Shown here: piece by piece, positions 12,095-64,000 of the stretch | Layout of the letters: every line of letters starts with the position of its first letter | Numbering within the stretch: the first letter of the stretch is position 1 | NCBI GenBank assembly: GCA_020152595.1 | Contig: JAIGNY010003040.1 | Coordinates: 78,501 to 142,500, forward strand | Source: Chiridota heheva | Lineage: Eukaryota; Echinodermata; Holothuroidea; Apodida; Chiridotidae | Reading direction: 5' to 3' | Length of the DNA stretch: 64,000 nt | Notes under the pieces: model-generated | What the model saw: only the letters and a program-made list of their open reading frames with translations | Told to the model about the DNA's origin: nothing | The model's database searches: none | Position numbers and translations under genes: made by a program

Positions 12095-12240
12095 GGGGCG
12101 CAACAATAGGGTGGGAAGAGTGGGTAAACCCCACAGACCCAGAGCAAAAACGAGATTTGAGGGGACCCTTAGCAATGACACTGCGATATGTTTGTTATGG
12201 GGCCCGAACGCTAAATTCCCCATGGGCCCCCAGACCTCTA
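12095..12240. repeat. Dispersed repeat, copy 2 of 2
   Basis: Same unit as at 10964-11102 (GGGGCGCAACAATAGGGTGG to CCCCATGGGCCCCCAGA). Frames here on either strand are shadows. 12241-12680 holds nothing recognisable. Confidence 0.75.
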
Positions 12241-12831
12241 CTTTTACCTCTTTATATATACACTGTATCACAGGCTATGACAGCTCTCACCTCTGAGCTT
12301 GATGTGTGCAGAAATTAATAACCATGAGATGGCTAACTTTTATTAGACTTGGTATAAATGACGTCATGATCTTTTGCTTATTACTTAGTTGATGCCTTTG
12401 TGTAATTGTATCTTTTTCTTACTATTTGCTTAATAATACACTTCTAGAGCAACTATTTTTTTCCAAACTATAGGAGTGCACATAGAATTTGCATTATGGG
12501 TAATCTCGAGTAAGGTTATCTCTCCTAATGTTTGTGCTCTGTAAAAGTAAAGGTTTTTTATCTTTAAAAGATGGTGATTACTCGGAATGGTAATGGGAAA
12601 CAGTTCACTTATTTTCATGGATCTGTGCAAGTAACATTATTGCATGTCTGTGTAATATACATGCAGAGAAGCAATTCAAATTGTGAAAAGCTAACATTTT
12701 AAGCTTGCGTAAGCTGGCCACAAGCTAGTGTTTAGAAGAAATAAAGCTTGCTAGCCCAGTGCAAGCTAGCAAACACTCTATGCAATTAAGCTTGGTAAGC
12801 TAACATATGTTGTTTTGCTAGCAAGGTTGCA

Positions 12832-12945
12832 GTACCTTGCAGCAAGGTAGCAGTACCTTGCTGCAAGGTAGCAATAGCTTGCTGCAAGGTAGCAGTAGCT
12901 TGCTGCAAGATAGTAGTAGCTTGCTGCAAGCTGAGGATGCTGCAC
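12832..12945. repeat. 21-bp minisatellite with self-complementary core
   Basis: About five copies of a CTTGCTGCAAGGTAGCAGTA-like unit. The core CTTGCAGCAAG/CTTGCTGCAAG is nearly its own complement, so single strands could form small hairpins. It gives Leu/Gln- or Ser/Cys-rich false reading frames. Confidence 0.75.
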
Positions 12946-13105
12946 AAGCTAGATTTTTCTGTTTGGGAGTTAATGACAAAATTAATACTTTTTCTTCAAA
13001 ATTTCTTAAAAGTCTTGTAAAAATATTTCCCCATATTATACACATGCATGCTTTTTGCATGGTGGCTTCCCTGCTTATAGAGCTCAGTCTTTCCATATAG
13101 GTTCT

Positions 13106-14283
13106 CTGAATGATCGTGGTGTTTATTTATCACATCTGGATGATCAGGGTGTTTATTCATCTCAATGAGTCTGGATGATCAGGGTGTTTATTTATCTCAT
13201 CTAGGTGATCAGGGTGTTTATTCATCCCATCTAGGTGATCAGGGTGTTTATTCATCCCATCTAGGTGATCAGGGTGTTTATTCATCCCATCTAGGTGATC
13301 ATGGTGTTTATTCATCCCATCTAGGTGATCAGGGTGTTCATTCATCCCATCTAGGTGATCAGGGTGTTTATTCAACCCATCTAGGTGATCAGGGTGTGTA
13401 TTCATCCCATCTAGGTGATCAGGGTAGGGTGTTCATTCATCCCATCTAGGTGATCAGGGTGTTTTGTTTATTCTTTTCATCTGGATGATCATAGTGTTTA
13501 TTCATCTCATTTAGATGATCAGGGTGTTTATTCATCCCATCTAGGTGATCAAGGTGTTTTGTTTATTCATCTCATCTGGATGATCATGGTGTTTATTCAT
13601 CTCATCTAGATGATCATAGTGTTTATTCATCCCATCTTGGTGATCATGGTGTTTATTCATCCCATCTAGGTGATCATGGTGTTTATTCATCCCATCTAGG
13701 TGATCAGGGTGTTTATTCATCCCATCTAGGTGATCAGGGTGTTTATTTATCCATCTGGATGATCATGGTGTTTATTCATCAGATGGTGTTTTATTCATCC
13801 CATCTGGATGATCATGGTGTTTATTTATCTCATCTGGATGGTTATGGTGTTTGCATCCCATCTAGGTGATCATGGTGTTTATTCATCCCATCTAGGTGAT
13901 CAGGGTGCTTATTGATCCCATCTAGGTGATCAGGGTGCTTATTGATCCCATCTAGGTGATCAGGGTGTTTATTCATCCCATCTGGATGATCATAGTGTTT
14001 ATTCATCTCATCTAGGTGATCATGGTGTTTATTCATCTCATCTAAATGATCATAGTGTTTATTCATCCCATCTGGATGATCATAGTGCTTATTCATCTCA
14101 TCTAGGTGATCATGGTGTTTATTCATCTCATCTAAATGATCATAGTGTTTATTCATCCCATCTAGGTGATCATGGTGTTTATTCATCTCACCTGGATGAT
14201 CATGGTGCTTATTTATCACATCTAGATGACATTGGTGTTTTTTCATCACATCATAATGATCATGGTGTGTTTATTCATCTCAT
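13106..14283. repeat. 30-bp minisatellite (about 38 copies)
   Basis: Unit close to GTGTTTATTCATCCCATCT followed by AGGTGATCAGG, with variants. Because 30 is divisible by three, both strands carry long repetitive frames (for example MNKHPDHLDG repeats on the minus strand); these are artefacts. The array stops about 80 bp before the first visible SLO2 channel exon, and related units reappear at 15650-15780. Confidence 0.9.
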
Positions 14284-14366
14284 TTCTATGTTTCTCTGTC
14301 AGGTTACAAAGAAATGTTACCCTGTTGAAAAAAAAGCTCAACTATTTTGTTTCTTGTTTCTTGCAG

Positions 14367-63132
<48,766 letters not shown>

Positions 63133-63134
63133 GT

Positions 63135-64000
63135 GAGTATGGAGTGTTAATTAAGTAGGTGTCCCTTGTTGAAATGATAATCAGAAACAAGTCAGAATTT
63201 AATCAGAAGTTGAATTTCTAACTAAAATGTCAGATTTTGCTTTTCTAATTATACATGTTTCAAGGATGTGGAGGGGGTTGGTTAATTATGTCACCCTGTG
63301 AGATATAGCCACTCATGACATGCTTTAAGTAAAATTTCAACAAACATACTAAAGTAAATTTGAGCTTTTCTTGTGGATACTTTTAAAAATAGTTATGAAG
63401 GAAAGTTTTATTTCTTATCAAAATTTGTAATATGCAAATTATCAATTGTGAATCAGAAATTAATACTTAGCAACTGTTTGCCTTCCTGGGGCAAGCTGCT
63501 TGCACCTACCCTGCTTTGTTCAATTTTTCTTTTCTGTTCTGTCAATTTTCAACTTTCTGTAGCAGTGCTTTGACTTTCAAAGAAATTAATTAAAATTCAG
63601 GAAATTTTGATTTTTTGGTAAATAAAAATATTTTAGGAAATTCTGTGATCCTGTAATTTGAATGAGAGCTGAATAATACTGCTTGGTTTTTTGTACAACA
63701 AATTAACAAAGTTAGCTTTATGGGGGAGGGGGGGTGTTGATATTTAATTTGGGAAATGATTGCCTCATTTTGGAAATTTGAGGACTTAATTCGGGAAATA
63801 ATTTTAGATTTGTGAAAGCACTTGTCCTGAAGACCCAGTTAAACTGCTAAATCTCTGGGTCTTTTAATAATGGTCAAAACTTCATCTTGTCCCATGTCTC
63901 AGATTCCATGTCCCTTTTGGCCTGACACTAACTACATCTGTGTTACCAAAATTGCTGTGGATATCTTAATATTGATATTGTGAAAAAGAACCTTGGTTTT
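63135..64000. other. Start of the next channel intron, nothing recognised
   Basis: AT-rich sequence after the donor at 63133 to the window end. No further exon is recognisable. Confidence 0.5.

Noticed and set aside
13157..14249. Histidine/aspartate-rich repeat protein frames (NKHPDHLDGM)
   Set aside because: Artefact of the 30-bp minisatellite; no start context, no splice sites, open on both strands.
13106..14283. CRISPR-like array
   Set aside because: The repeats are contiguous with no unique spacers, and the genome is eukaryotic. The same applies to the other arrays.

Overview
The window reads as nuclear DNA of an invertebrate animal. It is AT-rich, its genes are split by introns with GT..AG borders, and it is loaded with minisatellites, short inverted-repeat DNA transposons, tRNA-derived SINEs and decayed non-LTR retrotransposons. 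The frequent AGGCCTA-type words and the repeat types fit a marine deuterostome, perhaps an echinoderm, but that is an impression from composition and not a demonstrated placement.

Three host genes can be supported. (1) At the left edge, minus strand, 592-911 is a first coding exon with an N-terminal basic nuclear-localisation-like stretch and a GTAAGT donor; the rest of that gene lies to the left. (2) At 2115-8465, plus strand, five exons join in frame into a complete 512-residue BEN-domain protein with a coiled coil and an SPAK/SPKK repeat. (3) From 14367 to 63132, plus strand, five short exons (80, 100, 60, 109 and 75 nt) encode the cytoplasmic N-terminus, S1, S1-S2 loop, S2 and the start of S3 of a SLO2-type (KCNT, Slack/Slick) potassium channel. 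They are spread over 48.8 kb by introns of about 7.1 to 26.5 kb. The start codon and most of the channel are outside the window or unseen. A sixth exon-like segment at 38180-38230 has the same phases as the 60-nt loop exon and could be an alternative S1-S2 loop exon.

Almost everything else is intronic repeat. DNA transposon relics include two hAT-like elements with 8-bp target duplications (3337-4368, 8724-9765), a third possible one (22730-23267), a small CAGGGC-ended element (25605-25817), a group of TTAA-flanked elements with AGG termini (28322, 29152, 29637, 31858, 32865, 52396, 54676) and a CCCT-type TTAA pair near 54.0-54.4 kb. Two foldback-like structures lie at 24.6-26.0 kb and 40.0-42.1 kb. 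Non-LTR elements are an RNase H-bearing LINE at 32.9-37.1 kb nested inside a TTAA element, a truncated sister at 62.0-62.9 kb, two related-looking 3' tails (23.9 and 43.1 kb), and an L1/Tx1-like reverse-transcriptase relic on the minus strand at 47.0-48.5 kb.

Tandem arrays are numerous: 30 bp (13.1-14.3 kb), TA (15.8-16.2 kb), about 23 bp (17.8-18.05 and 20.05-20.45 kb), a palindromic 23 bp array (23.4 kb), 32 bp (25.3 kb), 17 bp (30.0 kb), 18 bp (32.0 kb), a GGTGG array (38.3 kb), 39 bp (44.3 kb), 22 bp (45.5 kb) and about 280-300 bp arrays (49 and 57.4-58.9 kb). Units divisible by three create long false reading frames. No rRNA gene, functional tRNA gene, CRISPR array or bacterial operon was seen.
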